Source: VBDM01 sp964430565
GTDB lineage: Bacteria > Pseudomonadota > Gammaproteobacteria > Burkholderiales > SG8-39
NCBI GenBank assembly: GCA_964430565.1
Contig: CAYSFD010000051.1
Location: forward strand, 248,001 to 312,000
Direction: 5' to 3'
DNA length: 64,000 nt
Position numbers and translations under genes: made by a program. Positions 9,222 to 16,925 of the stretch are shown here, in pieces (position 1 is the first letter of the stretch; every line of letters starts with the position of its first letter). Below the pieces are notes generated by a model, which saw nothing but the letters and a program-made list of their open reading frames with translations, was not told where the DNA came from and did no database searches.

Positions 9222-9608
9222 ATGAGCGAAGAATCCGGGCGCGCCGAGAGCCTGCTCGAATCTCTGAGAAATTTGGCGAAGACGTTTCTTGCCGTACTTC
9301 AGACTCGCCTTGAGATCTTCGCGAGCGAGATCGACGAGCAAAGGGCGTTGCTGGCAAGGATTGCCGTGCTTTCGGCGATTGCCGCGTTCTGCCTGGGGCT
9401 CGCCGTCATCCTTCTCGTGGTGTTCGTCGTGGTGCTCTTCTGGGACACGAATCGGCTGCTTGCGATCGGCGTGCTGGCGGGCGTTTTTGCCGCCGGCGGA
9501 ATTACCGCTTTCGCCATGCTCAGCGCGGCGATCGCGCGCCGGCCGAAGCTGCTGGCGGCGACGCTCGCCGAATTGCGCAAGGACAGGACGAAGCTCGAGG
9601 GTCAATGA
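9222..9608 (+). CDS. yqjE: YqjE-like protein (phage holin family, PF07332)
   Basis: The 128-residue protein starts with a helical soluble segment (SLLESLRNLAKTFLAVLQTR LEIF, read across a helix). Two adjacent hydrophobic helices at about residues 45-70 and 77-100 follow, and the tail is basic. This matches the YqjE branch of the putative actinobacterial holin-X/holin III superfamily. The name reflects the fold; a lysis role is not implied. It lies 6 bases after the yqjD-like gene and overlaps the yqjK-like gene by four bases, so the three form one operon. Confidence 0.85.
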   Translation: MSEESGRAESLLESLRNLAKTFLAVLQTRLEIFASEIDEQRALLARIAVLSAIAAFCLGLAVILLVVFVVVLFWDTNRLLAIGVLAGVFAAGGITAFAMLSAAIARRPKLLAATLAELRKDRTKLEGQ

Positions 9609-9946
9609 GCGCGGTCGCGGAAATCCTGGAGCGGCGTGCGCGGCTCGTCGCGGAAGCGGAAGCGCAGCGGCACGCGCTCAGCGAAGGGCTCTCCGTCTGC
9701 CGCAGCGTGCTCGTCGTCGCCGATCGCGGCCTCGCCTGGGCCACGTGGCTGCGCGCGAGACCCTACCTGGTCGTCGCGTTCGTGACGGCGATCGCGGTGC
9801 TGCGCCCGAGGTTCGCGCTCGCCTGGAGCGCGCGCCTGCTCACGCTGTGGCGGGTAGGCCGCCTTGTGTACGACGCGATTAAACCCTTGGCGATCGGGCG
9901 AGCGCTTAGAGAAAAAAAGCAGACTGAGCCGACCCCGAGGGTCTAA
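9605..9946 (+). CDS. yqjK: YqjK-like protein
   Basis: The protein is 113 residues long and overlaps the preceding gene by ATGA. A charged N-terminal helix (ILERRARLVAEAEAQRHALS) is followed by segments that are partly hydrophobic around residues 50-90. The size, the N-terminal RRxxLVxxAxxQR pattern and the position after yqjD and yqjE identify it as the YqjK member of the set. The molecular role is unknown. The next gene lies on the opposite strand and ends 2 bases from this stop, so transcription converges here. Confidence 0.78.
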   Translation: MSAVAEILERRARLVAEAEAQRHALSEGLSVCRSVLVVADRGLAWATWLRARPYLVVAFVTAIAVLRPRFALAWSARLLTLWRVGRLVYDAIKPLAIGRALREKKQTEPTPRV

Positions 9947-9947
9947 T

Positions 9948-10964
9948 TCAAGGCGGAACGATCCGCCACGGCGCTCCCGGCCGATCGCGGCAGGCGCCGT
10001 AGCGGAACGGCGTCGTTTCGCGCGCCGGCGTGAAAAACCGCAAGTCGATGAACCACACGCAGGTCGAGCCTTCGCTCATGCCGTCGAACGCCGGCTGATC
10101 GGCGAACCAGCGGTACACCGCCAACGCCGGCGAGTTCCACGCTTCTCGCGCGAGCGGCATGGCTGCGCCTTCGCCGTAGCGGGTTTTCGTCTCCCACCGC
10201 GCTGACGAGAGCGGTTGATAGACGGAGTCGAGCTTGGCGATGAAGCCGTCGCCCGGACGATAAGGACGCGGCGTTTCCCGAATCAGGTTCAGGTGGGTGA
10301 AGCGGTGCGCCTCGGCGTCGGAGACGAACACGGTCCAGTTGAACGGCGAGACCGGCCGCGGATGCACGGCGACCGTTGCACTGCCTAACCCGCGGGTTCG
10401 AGCGTACTGCTCGCCGAACTCGAGCGCCTTCTCTCTTTGCAGATACTGAAAACCGACATAGCCGACGAGAACCACGCTCGCCGCGATCGCCGGCCAGCGT
10501 GACCGATAAAGAATCGCACAAGCGGCGAGGCCGGCCAGGATGATCCCGCTGAACCACAGGTCGATGATGAATGTCGTGCCGATCTGCGCCCGCCAGTCGG
10601 AAAACGGCGCGAGCACCATCGTGCCGTAGCTCGTGATGACGTCACCCGCGATATGAAGGAAGATGCCGAGCGCGGTCACGCCGTAGAGCGCCCGCCAGCC
10701 CCGCGGCTCGCGCAGGATCTTGGCGAGAAGCCAGGACAAGGGCAGCGCCCAAAGCGGGATCAGAATAAGCGAATGCGTTACGCCGCGGTGATACGCCAGG
10801 AACTCCATCGGCCCGATCAAGCCCACTACGAAGTCGAGGTCCGGCGCGGCGCAGGCGAAGAAGCCCGCCGCCACCCGGCGCGGCAGCGAGCGCGGCGGCG
10901 CGTCCTTCGGAGCGGTGGCGCGGGCGAGGAGCGCCCCGGAGAGCGCGTGGGTCAGGGTGTCCAT
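9948..10964 (-). CDS. YdjM/DUF457-type inner-membrane metal-dependent hydrolase
   Basis: The 338-residue membrane protein begins MDTLTHALSGALLARA. It contains APDLDFV, an aspartate pair, and HRGVTHSL near residue 60-66, the metal-binding motifs of the YdjM/LexA-regulated hydrolase family (PF04307). About five membrane helices occupy residues 60-190, and a long soluble domain follows. The His and Asp motifs are all present. The substrate is not known for this family; involvement in lipid or membrane stress is only a guess. It is convergent with the yqjK-like gene and is transcribed away from a Bug receptor gene located upstream on the same strand. Confidence 0.82.
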   Translation of the reverse strand: MDTLTHALSGALLARATAPKDAPPRSLPRRVAAGFFACAAPDLDFVVGLIGPMEFLAYHRGVTHSLILIPLWALPLSWLLAKILREPRGWRALYGVTALGIFLHIAGDVITSYGTMVLAPFSDWRAQIGTTFIIDLWFSGIILAGLAACAILYRSRWPAIAASVVLVGYVGFQYLQREKALEFGEQYARTRGLGSATVAVHPRPVSPFNWTVFVSDAEAHRFTHLNLIRETPRPYRPGDGFIAKLDSVYQPLSSARWETKTRYGEGAAMPLAREAWNSPALAVYRWFADQPAFDGMSEGSTCVWFIDLRFFTPARETTPFRYGACRDRPGAPWRIVPP

Positions 10965-11030
10965 GGAGGTTCAGATCGCGCGAGTCGCGCTACTTCTGTC
11001 CGAACTCAAGGATATGTTGCGGCGAGCCGG

Positions 11031-11999
11031 CTATTCGACTTTCACGCCGGCCCGCTTCACGACCAGGCCCCAGCGCCCGATCTCGCTCTTGATGATCGAA
11101 GCCAATTGTTCAGGCGATCCCCCCGCGGGTTCGAGGCCGTCGCTCGCCAGGATTTTTTCCACGTCCTTGGACTTGAGCGCCTCGTTGACCTCCTTGTTGA
11201 GGCGCGCGACGATGTCTTTGGGCAGTCCCTTGGGACCGACGAGCCCATGCCAATTGGTGACCTCATAGGTCGGATATCCCGACTCGGCAACCGTGGGCAC
11301 GTCGGAAGCCGCGGCGATGCGCTTGGGCGTAGTCACCGCGAGCGCTCTCAGGCGTCCGGACTTGACGTGCTGCAAGGCAGTCGCGACGCTGCCGAAGATG
11401 AGCTGAGTGGTTCCCGCGATCGTATCGTTCAGGGCCGGGCCGCTTCCTTTGTAGGGAATGTGCGTGATCTTTATTCCTGCGGTGTAGAGAAAATATTCGG
11501 TCGCGACGTGCACGTGGCCTCCATTTCCGCTTGAAGCGTAAGCGAGCTTGTCCGGTTCCCGCTTGGCGAGGGCGACCAATTCCTGCAGTGTCCTCGCAGG
11601 AACGGAAGGGTGCACCGCGACCACGTAAGGCCCGCGCGAGAGCTGCACGATGGGCGTGATGTCGTTCAGGGAGTCGAACGAAAGATTGTACACGCTCGGA
11701 TTGACGGTGTGGCTCGCAGAGCTCAGCAGCAGTGTGTAGCCGTCGGCGGGGGATTTGACCACCACTTCGGTGCCGATCGTGCTGCCGGCGCCGGGGCGGT
11801 TCTCCACGATCACTTGCGATCCGAAGCGCTCACCGAGCTTATTCGCGATGACCCGGGCGATGAAATCGGACCCACCGCCCGGCGCGAAACCGACGATGAT
11901 TCTTACCGGCTTGGTTGGATATTGCTGCGCTGCCGTGACGCCGGCAGTTGCCATTGCGATCAGTGCTGCGATCCAGGTTGCGATGCTTTTCATGTCCAT
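11031..11999 (-). CDS. Bug/TctC family tripartite tricarboxylate transporter receptor
   Basis: This is a 322-residue periplasmic solute-binding protein of the Bug family. It has a signal peptide (hydrophobic to about residue 23, ending GVTAA-QQYP). Family blocks are YPTKPVRIIVGFAPGGGSDF, VVENRPGAGSTIGTEVVVKSP (first two strands of domain 1) and HIPYKGSGPALNDTIAG. No tctA or tctB membrane genes are nearby, so it is one of the orphan receptors that Burkholderiales carry in large numbers. The ligand, probably a carboxylate, cannot be read from the sequence. Two in-frame ATGs, at 11999 and 11993, are possible starts. Confidence 0.93.
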   Translation of the reverse strand: MDMKSIATWIAALIAMATAGVTAAQQYPTKPVRIIVGFAPGGGSDFIARVIANKLGERFGSQVIVENRPGAGSTIGTEVVVKSPADGYTLLLSSASHTVNPSVYNLSFDSLNDITPIVQLSRGPYVVAVHPSVPARTLQELVALAKREPDKLAYASSGNGGHVHVATEYFLYTAGIKITHIPYKGSGPALNDTIAGTTQLIFGSVATALQHVKSGRLRALAVTTPKRIAAASDVPTVAESGYPTYEVTNWHGLVGPKGLPKDIVARLNKEVNEALKSKDVEKILASDGLEPAGGSPEQLASIIKSEIGRWGLVVKRAGVKVE

Positions 12000-12096
12000 A
12001 GGGCTATCCGGGGTTGGTTACAAGAGGGCGAAGAAAGATTGAAGTGAGCTTACTCTACATGAAGAAGACTCGGCCGGCCCCAAGGGATATCATCAG

Positions 12097-12138
12097 GAAA
12101 GCGTAGCAACAAGCGATGAAAGCGTAGCAACAGGCGGT
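12097..12138 (+). repeat. Two tandem 21-base repeats upstream of the GDSL esterase gene
   Basis: The unit GAAAGCGTAGCAACAAGCGA plus T occurs at 12097-12117 and again at 12118-12138 with two changes. The pair sits 40 bases before the start codon of the esterase gene and in the divergent gap behind the Bug receptor. A tandem pair spaced by 21 bases, about two helical turns, could be an operator, or it may be a simple duplication. Confidence 0.7.
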
Positions 12139-12177
12139 TGAGGTCGCTGCGGGATTCCCTAGCTAAGGAGGTAAGTC

Positions 12178-13146
12178 ATGCCAAGTATTCTGAGAAGGAT
12201 CGGCGTCGGTTTTCTGTTCGCGTTCGCTGCGAGTTCGGCCCTGTCCGGCGGGCCGCAGCGCTTCGTCGTATTCGGCGACAGCCTGTCGGATCCGGGAAAT
12301 GCATTCGTGCTGCTGCGGGATGTCGAGGTTCCTCCGTTCGACAGCCTGATTCCCGATGCGCCCTACGCCCGTGGCGCCCTGCATTTCAGCAACGGGCCGA
12401 CCTGGGTCGAGCAGCTGTCGGTGCGCGAGCACGCGCTGCCGAGCGCAGGACCGGCACTCTTCATTCCGCTGGTGTTTTCCAACTATGCGGTGGGTGGGGC
12501 GCGCGCGCGGCATGAAGGGCCTTTCGATCTATCGACACAGGTGGGCCTGTTCGTGAATGATTTCCGCGGGCACGGGCCGGCCGACGCGCTCTACATCGTG
12601 TTCGTGGGCGGAAACGATCTGCGCGACGCCCTGAGCGCTCTCGCGACGGATCCCGGCGGCGCGACGAGCGGTGCCATTGTGCAGGCGGCTCTCTTCACAA
12701 TTCAAAGCAACGTCCTCACCCTGTATGCGGCCGGCGCGCGGAAATTCCTTGTACCGAACGCCCCGGACATCTCATTGGCCCCTGCGGTTCGCCTTCTGGG
12801 TCCGGGTGCACAATTCGCCGCCCGCTTCCTCGCCGCTCAGTTCAACGGCGGGCTGGAAGCGATCCTGCAGGGTCTTGAGCAAGGACTGGGCGGAACGCAT
12901 ATCACGCGTCTCGACGTGTTCGGAATCCTGAACCAGATCGTCGCTGCGCCCGGGGCCTTCGGGCTCGCGAACGTCACGCAGCCGTGCATCTCTCTGAATA
13001 CCAAAGCGAACGCCTTCTGCGCGACTCCGGGCAGGTTCCTCTTCTGGGACGGAATCCATCCGACGGTAGCCGGCCATCGCATTCTCGCGGATCGGGCGAA
13101 TGCCGCGCTGGATGCCGCGGTGGCGCCGGTGGCGGCAGCACCTTAG
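12178..13146 (+). CDS. Secreted SGNH/GDSL lipase-esterase
   Basis: The enzyme is a 322-residue serine esterase of the SGNH family. A signal peptide covers about the first 22 residues. Block I is FGDSLSDPGN (catalytic Ser in GDSL), block III is FVGGNDLRD (oxyanion Asn) and block V is WDGIHPTVAGH, with the catalytic Asp and His. All four family residues are therefore present. A strong ribosome site, AAGGAGG, lies 7 bases before the ATG. It is probably exported and hydrolyses a lipid or an ester polymer, but the substrate is not evident. No passenger or autotransporter barrel is attached. The nearby T2SS operon is a possible export route but lies 25 kb away. Confidence 0.88.
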   Translation: MPSILRRIGVGFLFAFAASSALSGGPQRFVVFGDSLSDPGNAFVLLRDVEVPPFDSLIPDAPYARGALHFSNGPTWVEQLSVREHALPSAGPALFIPLVFSNYAVGGARARHEGPFDLSTQVGLFVNDFRGHGPADALYIVFVGGNDLRDALSALATDPGGATSGAIVQAALFTIQSNVLTLYAAGARKFLVPNAPDISLAPAVRLLGPGAQFAARFLAAQFNGGLEAILQGLEQGLGGTHITRLDVFGILNQIVAAPGAFGLANVTQPCISLNTKANAFCATPGRFLFWDGIHPTVAGHRILADRANAALDAAVAPVAAAP

Positions 13147-13173
13147 GCGCAGGCTACCCACTATGCGGCCGGA

Positions 13174-13179
13174 TAGAAT
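13174..13179 (+). promoter_or_regulatory. Candidate -10 element before cidA-like gene
   Basis: TAGAAT in the context CCGGATAGAATCCGG. Its end lies 7 bases before the A of the ATG at 13186, so a start of transcription at the usual distance would give a leaderless message. No good -35 is visible. The same CCGGATAGAAT context occurs at 7666-7675 before the DUF2914 gene. Confidence 0.4.
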
Positions 13180-13185
13180 CCGGTA

Positions 13186-13530
13186 ATGATCTCCGGTCTC
13201 GTACGCATCCTGCTCTTCCAGGGACTGGGAGAGCTAATCGCGCATTTTTTCCTGACCCTCATTCCCGGTCCGGTGATCGGCCTCGTCCTGCTGCTCGGCT
13301 TCCTCGCCCTGCGCAGAAGCGTGAACGCTTCGCTCGATGAAGTGGCGGGCACTTTCAGCCAGCACTTCGGGTTGCTGTTTGTCCCCGCCGCGGTTGGCGT
13401 GGTGATGTTCTGGCCGCACCTGAAGACCCACGCGGTCGCGGTGGGTTTAGCGCTCGTCGTGAGCGTGGTCCTCACCGTCGCCGTGACCGCGCTCGTTCTG
13501 AAGGGATTGTCGCGGAGCTCAAGCAAGTGA
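13186..13530 (+). CDS. CidA/LrgA family holin-like protein
   Basis: The 114-residue protein has four predicted membrane helices and the family features QGLGELIAHFF, IPGPVIGLVLLL and the charged loop ending in a last helix. CidA/LrgA proteins are thought to act like holins, or as exporters of small metabolites such as pyruvate, together with a CidB/LrgB partner. The partner gene overlaps it by four bases downstream. No Shine-Dalgarno sequence is seen before this ATG, in line with a possible leaderless start. Confidence 0.9.
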   Translation: MISGLVRILLFQGLGELIAHFFLTLIPGPVIGLVLLLGFLALRRSVNASLDEVAGTFSQHFGLLFVPAAVGVVMFWPHLKTHAVAVGLALVVSVVLTVAVTALVLKGLSRSSSK

Positions 13531-14270
13531 CCGGGCAGGTAACGTCTGGCTTTCCCAACATTCACGAGATTTGGGTCTATCTCTCGGGGAGCCCGCTGCT
13601 CGCGTTGATTCTGACGCTCGGCGCCTACCAGATCGGCGTGATCGTGTACGAGCGGGCGAACCGGCATCCGCTCGCTAACCCGGTTCTGATCGCGATCGTT
13701 CTCATCGTGGCGACCATCACGCTGATCGACATGCCGTATCCGAAGTACTTCGAGGGCGCGCAGTTCGTCCACTTCCTGCTCGGAACCGCGACGGTTTCGC
13801 TCGCGGTTCCGATCTACAAGGGACTCTCTGCGATGCGCGGACGGATCCTGCCTTTGCTCGCCGCGCTGCTCGCGGGCGGCGTTACGTCGATCGTCAGCGC
13901 GGTGGGGATCGCGCGCCTGCTCGGGGCGGACGCCGCAATCGTGGGCGGCTTCGTCGCCAAGTCGGTCACCGCGCCGATCGCTATGGGCATCGCGGAGCGG
14001 ATCGGCGTCTCGCCGACGCTCACCGCGGTCTTCGCCGTATCCACCGGCATCCTCGGCGCCGTGCTTGCGCGGTTCGTGCTGGACTTCGTGCGCTCACGCG
14101 AGTGGTGGCAGCGCGGCTTCGCGATCGGCGTCGCCGCCCACGGCCTCGGCACCTCGAGGGCGTTCAGCGTGAATCCGGAAGCGGGCGCCTATTCGAGCCT
14201 GGCCATGGGACTGCACGGCGTGCTGGGGGCGGTGCTGATTCCTCTAGGGGCGCGTGTTGTAGGGTTTTGA
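13527..14270 (+). CDS. CidB/LrgB family membrane protein
   Basis: The 247-residue integral membrane protein belongs to the LrgB/CidB family. Visible family blocks are YQIGVIVYERANRHPLANPV, KYFEGAQFVHFLLGTATVSL, AVPIY, and the conserved KSVTAPIAMGIAERIG with the downstream AAHGLGTSRAF motif. It forms a two-gene operon with the CidA/LrgA gene, overlapping by GTGA. In characterised bacteria the pair modulates autolysis or pyruvate transport. Which of these applies here is not shown. Start codon is GTG. Confidence 0.93.
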   Translation: MTGQVTSGFPNIHEIWVYLSGSPLLALILTLGAYQIGVIVYERANRHPLANPVLIAIVLIVATITLIDMPYPKYFEGAQFVHFLLGTATVSLAVPIYKGLSAMRGRILPLLAALLAGGVTSIVSAVGIARLLGADAAIVGGFVAKSVTAPIAMGIAERIGVSPTLTAVFAVSTGILGAVLARFVLDFVRSREWWQRGFAIGVAAHGLGTSRAFSVNPEAGAYSSLAMGLHGVLGAVLIPLGARVVGF

Positions 14271-14390
14271 CAAAAGCGCGGCGGAACTCAGGGCGGGCGC
14301 CCGAGCAAGGATGTACCGAAAGGTCCATAATGCCCCATCGAATCGCTTTGGGTCTCGGCTCCGTTTTTTTGCCTTTCCGGGCGCCTTCCA

Positions 14391-14461
14391 GGCCTTCTCC
14401 CACGGAAATTTGATGCCGCGCGCGTCCGCGCGACGGCGAGGAGTGCGCAAGGAGGACGCTT
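14391..14461 (+). promoter_or_regulatory. 5' leader of first cold-shock gene, shared with second copy
   Basis: The leader contains TTCTCCCACGGAAATTTGAT at 14395-14414, then a GC-rich hairpin (GCCGCGCGCG paired with CGCGCG-A-CGGC, 14415-14438) and the ribosome site GGAGGA at 14451-14456. The TTCTCC at 14395-14400 can pair with GGAGGA, which would hide the ribosome site. The same layout and almost the same core occur before the other cold-shock gene at 24831-24898. A temperature-responsive RNA structure is inferred, not proved. Confidence 0.55.
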
Positions 14462-14668
14462 ATGCCCATCGGTACCGTCAGATCTTTCAATCCCAAGTAT
14501 GGGTACGGCTTCATCCGTCCCGACGACGGCTCCAGGGACCTGTTCGTGCACAGCGGCGCGGTGAAACGCGCCGGGCTCCAACCGCTGCGCGAGAACCAGA
14601 AGATTTCCTACGATGTGCGGAGCGAATTGGACGGAAGACGATCGGCGGTCGACTTGAAGACCGTGTGA
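14462..14668 (+). CDS. Cold-shock domain protein (CspA family)
   Basis: A 68-residue single cold-shock domain, about the usual length. It starts MPIGTVRSFNPKYGYGFI, with RNP-1-like KYGYGFIRPDDG and RNP-2-like DLFVHSG. The standard KWFN is replaced by RSFN and the second aromatic pattern is altered, so it is more divergent than the second copy in this window (24899-25105). It is expected to bind single-stranded RNA and prevent secondary structure at low temperature. AAGGAGGA lies 5-6 bases before the ATG, and a conserved structured leader precedes it. Confidence 0.9.
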   Translation: MPIGTVRSFNPKYGYGFIRPDDGSRDLFVHSGAVKRAGLQPLRENQKISYDVRSELDGRRSAVDLKTV

Positions 14669-14834
14669 TCCCGCGCGCACGCCCTTCCGGCGTGTCCGCT
14701 AGCGCCGACCCGCACTGTCGCCGAGCACGCCTACGCTGTTCCGACGCCATCCAGGCACCGGCCATTCCCATCGTCCAGCCGCGCTGACGACAGACGCGGT
14801 ATCCTTGCGAAGAAACGCAAGGAGTCATTTCGAA

Positions 14835-15722
14835 ATGAGCAAGACCCTGAGCGTAAAGACGCTCCTTGGAGACTATCCGGTCACCCAGGCGCTGAAAAAA
14901 GGCGAGGTGCGGTCGCCGTCGGTCAGCTTCGATTTCGCCGACGTAAAGGCGCCGAGCACCGCGTTCAAGCGCGTGGTGCGCAACCTCGAGTTCGATTGCG
15001 CGGAACTCGCCATCGTGACTTTTCTCATGGCGAAGGCGCATGGCAAGCCGCTGGTACTGCTGCCCGCCGTGGTCGTGGCGCGCTTTCAGCATCCTCACAT
15101 CGTGTATAACGCCGAGCGCGGACCGCTCGCGCCTGCCGATCTCGCCGGGCGCCGCGTGGGCATGCGCTCCTATACTGTGACGACAACGACATGGCTGCGC
15201 GGCATTCTCGCCAACGACTACGGCGTGGAGCTCGATCGGGTGAAGTGGGTGACTTTCGAGGAGCCTCACGTCGCCGAGTTCCGCGATCCGCCGTCGGTTG
15301 AGCGCGCGCCCGAAGGCAAGGAACTGATGGCCATGCTGCTCGCCGGGGAGGTCGACGCGGCGATCTTGCCTGCGGTGCCGGACGATCCGCGGCTGAAGCC
15401 GCTCATTCCCGATCCGAAGGCAGCGGCCGAGGCCTGGCGCAGGAAGTACGGCGCGTTGCAGATCAATCACATGATGGTGGTAAAAGACTCTCTTTCAAAG
15501 TCCGACCCGCAGGCGGTGCGCGAGATCTACCGGCTGCTCGCCGAGAGCAAGAAAGCGGCGAAGCTGCCCAAGCCGGGAGAGCTCGACACCACTCCTTTCG
15601 GCTTGGAGGCGAACCGGCGCAACCTCGAAGTCGTCATCGACACCGTCTATCAGCAGCGCATGATTCCACGGCGCTTCGCGGTGGACGAACTGTTCGACGA
15701 CGTGACCCGTAGGCTGGGCTAA
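14835..15722 (+). CDS. 4,5-dihydroxyphthalate decarboxylase-like protein (PhtD/periplasmic-binding fold)
   Basis: The 295-residue protein has the type II binding-protein fold of the PhtD family. It starts KTLLGDYPVTQALKKGEV and contains FKRVVRNLEFDCAELAIVTF and LAGRRVGMRSYTVTTTTWLR followed by GILANDYGV. These are stretches found in 4,5-dihydroxyphthalate decarboxylases, which make protocatechuate. No signal peptide is present, so it is cytoplasmic and not a transporter receptor. The ATG at 14835 has AAGGAG 10 bases upstream. It lies 13 bases before a ligJ-like gene of the protocatechuate 4,5-cleavage route, which supports an aromatic-acid role. The exact substrate may be a different dicarboxylate. 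Confidence 0.72.
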   Translation: MSKTLSVKTLLGDYPVTQALKKGEVRSPSVSFDFADVKAPSTAFKRVVRNLEFDCAELAIVTFLMAKAHGKPLVLLPAVVVARFQHPHIVYNAERGPLAPADLAGRRVGMRSYTVTTTTWLRGILANDYGVELDRVKWVTFEEPHVAEFRDPPSVERAPEGKELMAMLLAGEVDAAILPAVPDDPRLKPLIPDPKAAAEAWRRKYGALQINHMMVVKDSLSKSDPQAVREIYRLLAESKKAAKLPKPGELDTTPFGLEANRRNLEVVIDTVYQQRMIPRRFAVDELFDDVTRRLG

Positions 15723-15735
15723 TCGGGAAGGCAAC

Positions 15736-16782
15736 ATGATCATAGACTGCCACGGCCACTACACCACCTCTCCAAAACAACTGGAGGAATGGCGCAAGCG
15801 CCAGATCGCGAGCCTGGAGGATTCGAAGCACGTCCCGGCCAAGGGGACGCTGGGGATCAGCGATGATGAAATCCGTGCGAGCCTCGAGGGCGCGCAGTTG
15901 AAGCAGCAGCGCGAGCGCGGCACCGACCTCACGATTTTTTCTCCGCGTGCGATGGGCATGAGCCATCACATCGGCAACGAAACGACGAGCCGGCACTGGT
16001 CGGAGCACTGCAACGAGATGATCCATCGCGTGTGCACGCTCTACCCGGAGAATTTCGTGGGCGTGTGCCAGCTTCCGCAGAGCCCCGGCGTTCCGCCGAA
16101 GAATTGCATCCCGGAGCTGGAGCGCTGCGTGAAGGAGTTCGGTTTCATCGGCTGCAATCTCAATCCCGATCCGTCGGGGGGGTACTGGAAGGAGCCGCCG
16201 CTTACCGACAAGTGGTGGTATCCGCTCTACGAGAAGCTGGTCGAGCTCGAGGTGCCGGCGATGGTCCACGTGAGCGCCTCCTGCAATCCGAATTTCCACG
16301 GAACAGGCGCGCACTACATCAACGGCGACACCACCGCGTTCATGCAGTTCATCACCGCGGACCTGTTCAAGGACTTCCCGACGCTGAAATTCATCATCCC
16401 GCACGGCGGCGGCGCGGTGCCCTACCACTGGGGTCGCTACCGGGGACTTGCGCAGGACATGAAACGGCCGCCCTTGAAGGAGCTCGTAATGAACAACGTC
16501 TTCTTCGATACCTGCGTCTATCACCAGCCCGGCATCGACCTGCTGCTGAAGGTGATCCCGGCGGACAACATCCTGTTCGCCTCGGAGATGGTCGGCGCGG
16601 TGAAGGGCGTCGATCCCGAGACCGGTTTCAACTACGACGACACCAAGCGCTACATCGACAACATCGACTGGGTGAGCAAGGCGGACAAGGAGAAGATTTT
16701 CCAGGGCAACGTGCGCAAGGTGTACCCGCGCTTCGCGAAGCGCCTGTCGCCTGCAGGCGACGCTCGTGGCGTTAAAAAATAG
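15736..16782 (+). CDS. ligJ: 4-oxalomesaconate hydratase, amidohydrolase superfamily
   Basis: The 348-residue protein closely follows LigJ, the zinc-dependent hydratase that converts 4-oxalomesaconate to 4-carboxy-4-hydroxy-2-oxoadipate in the protocatechuate 4,5-cleavage pathway. Features are the metal-binding start MIIDCHGHYT, SPRAMGMSHHIGN, the block GCNLNPDPSGGYW, HVSASCNPNFHGTGAHY with the conserved His, IIPHGGGAVPYHWGR, and the late ILFASEMVGAVKGVDPETG. Length is as in LigJ. Other amidohydrolases of the 2-amino-3-carboxymuconate decarboxylase group are related but lack several of these blocks. It follows the PhtD-like gene in an apparent two-gene operon. Confidence 0.88.
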   Translation: MIIDCHGHYTTSPKQLEEWRKRQIASLEDSKHVPAKGTLGISDDEIRASLEGAQLKQQRERGTDLTIFSPRAMGMSHHIGNETTSRHWSEHCNEMIHRVCTLYPENFVGVCQLPQSPGVPPKNCIPELERCVKEFGFIGCNLNPDPSGGYWKEPPLTDKWWYPLYEKLVELEVPAMVHVSASCNPNFHGTGAHYINGDTTAFMQFITADLFKDFPTLKFIIPHGGGAVPYHWGRYRGLAQDMKRPPLKELVMNNVFFDTCVYHQPGIDLLLKVIPADNILFASEMVGAVKGVDPETGFNYDDTKRYIDNIDWVSKADKEKIFQGNVRKVYPRFAKRLSPAGDARGVKK

Positions 16783-16925
16783 TCAATCGGATCAAATCAG
16801 TTCGACACAGATCGGCACCTATCGAGAAATATTGCCTCTGTAATGCTGGCGCGCCGCGCCGGCGTGCTCTATCGTATGCCGCTGTCCTACGACAAGCTGG
16901 CTGAAAAGCCGGGAAGGGGGGTCCC

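Noticed and set aside
9222..9608. Phage holin as evidence of a prophage
   Set aside because: The gene is the yqjE-like member of a yqjDEK operon, not a lysis cassette.
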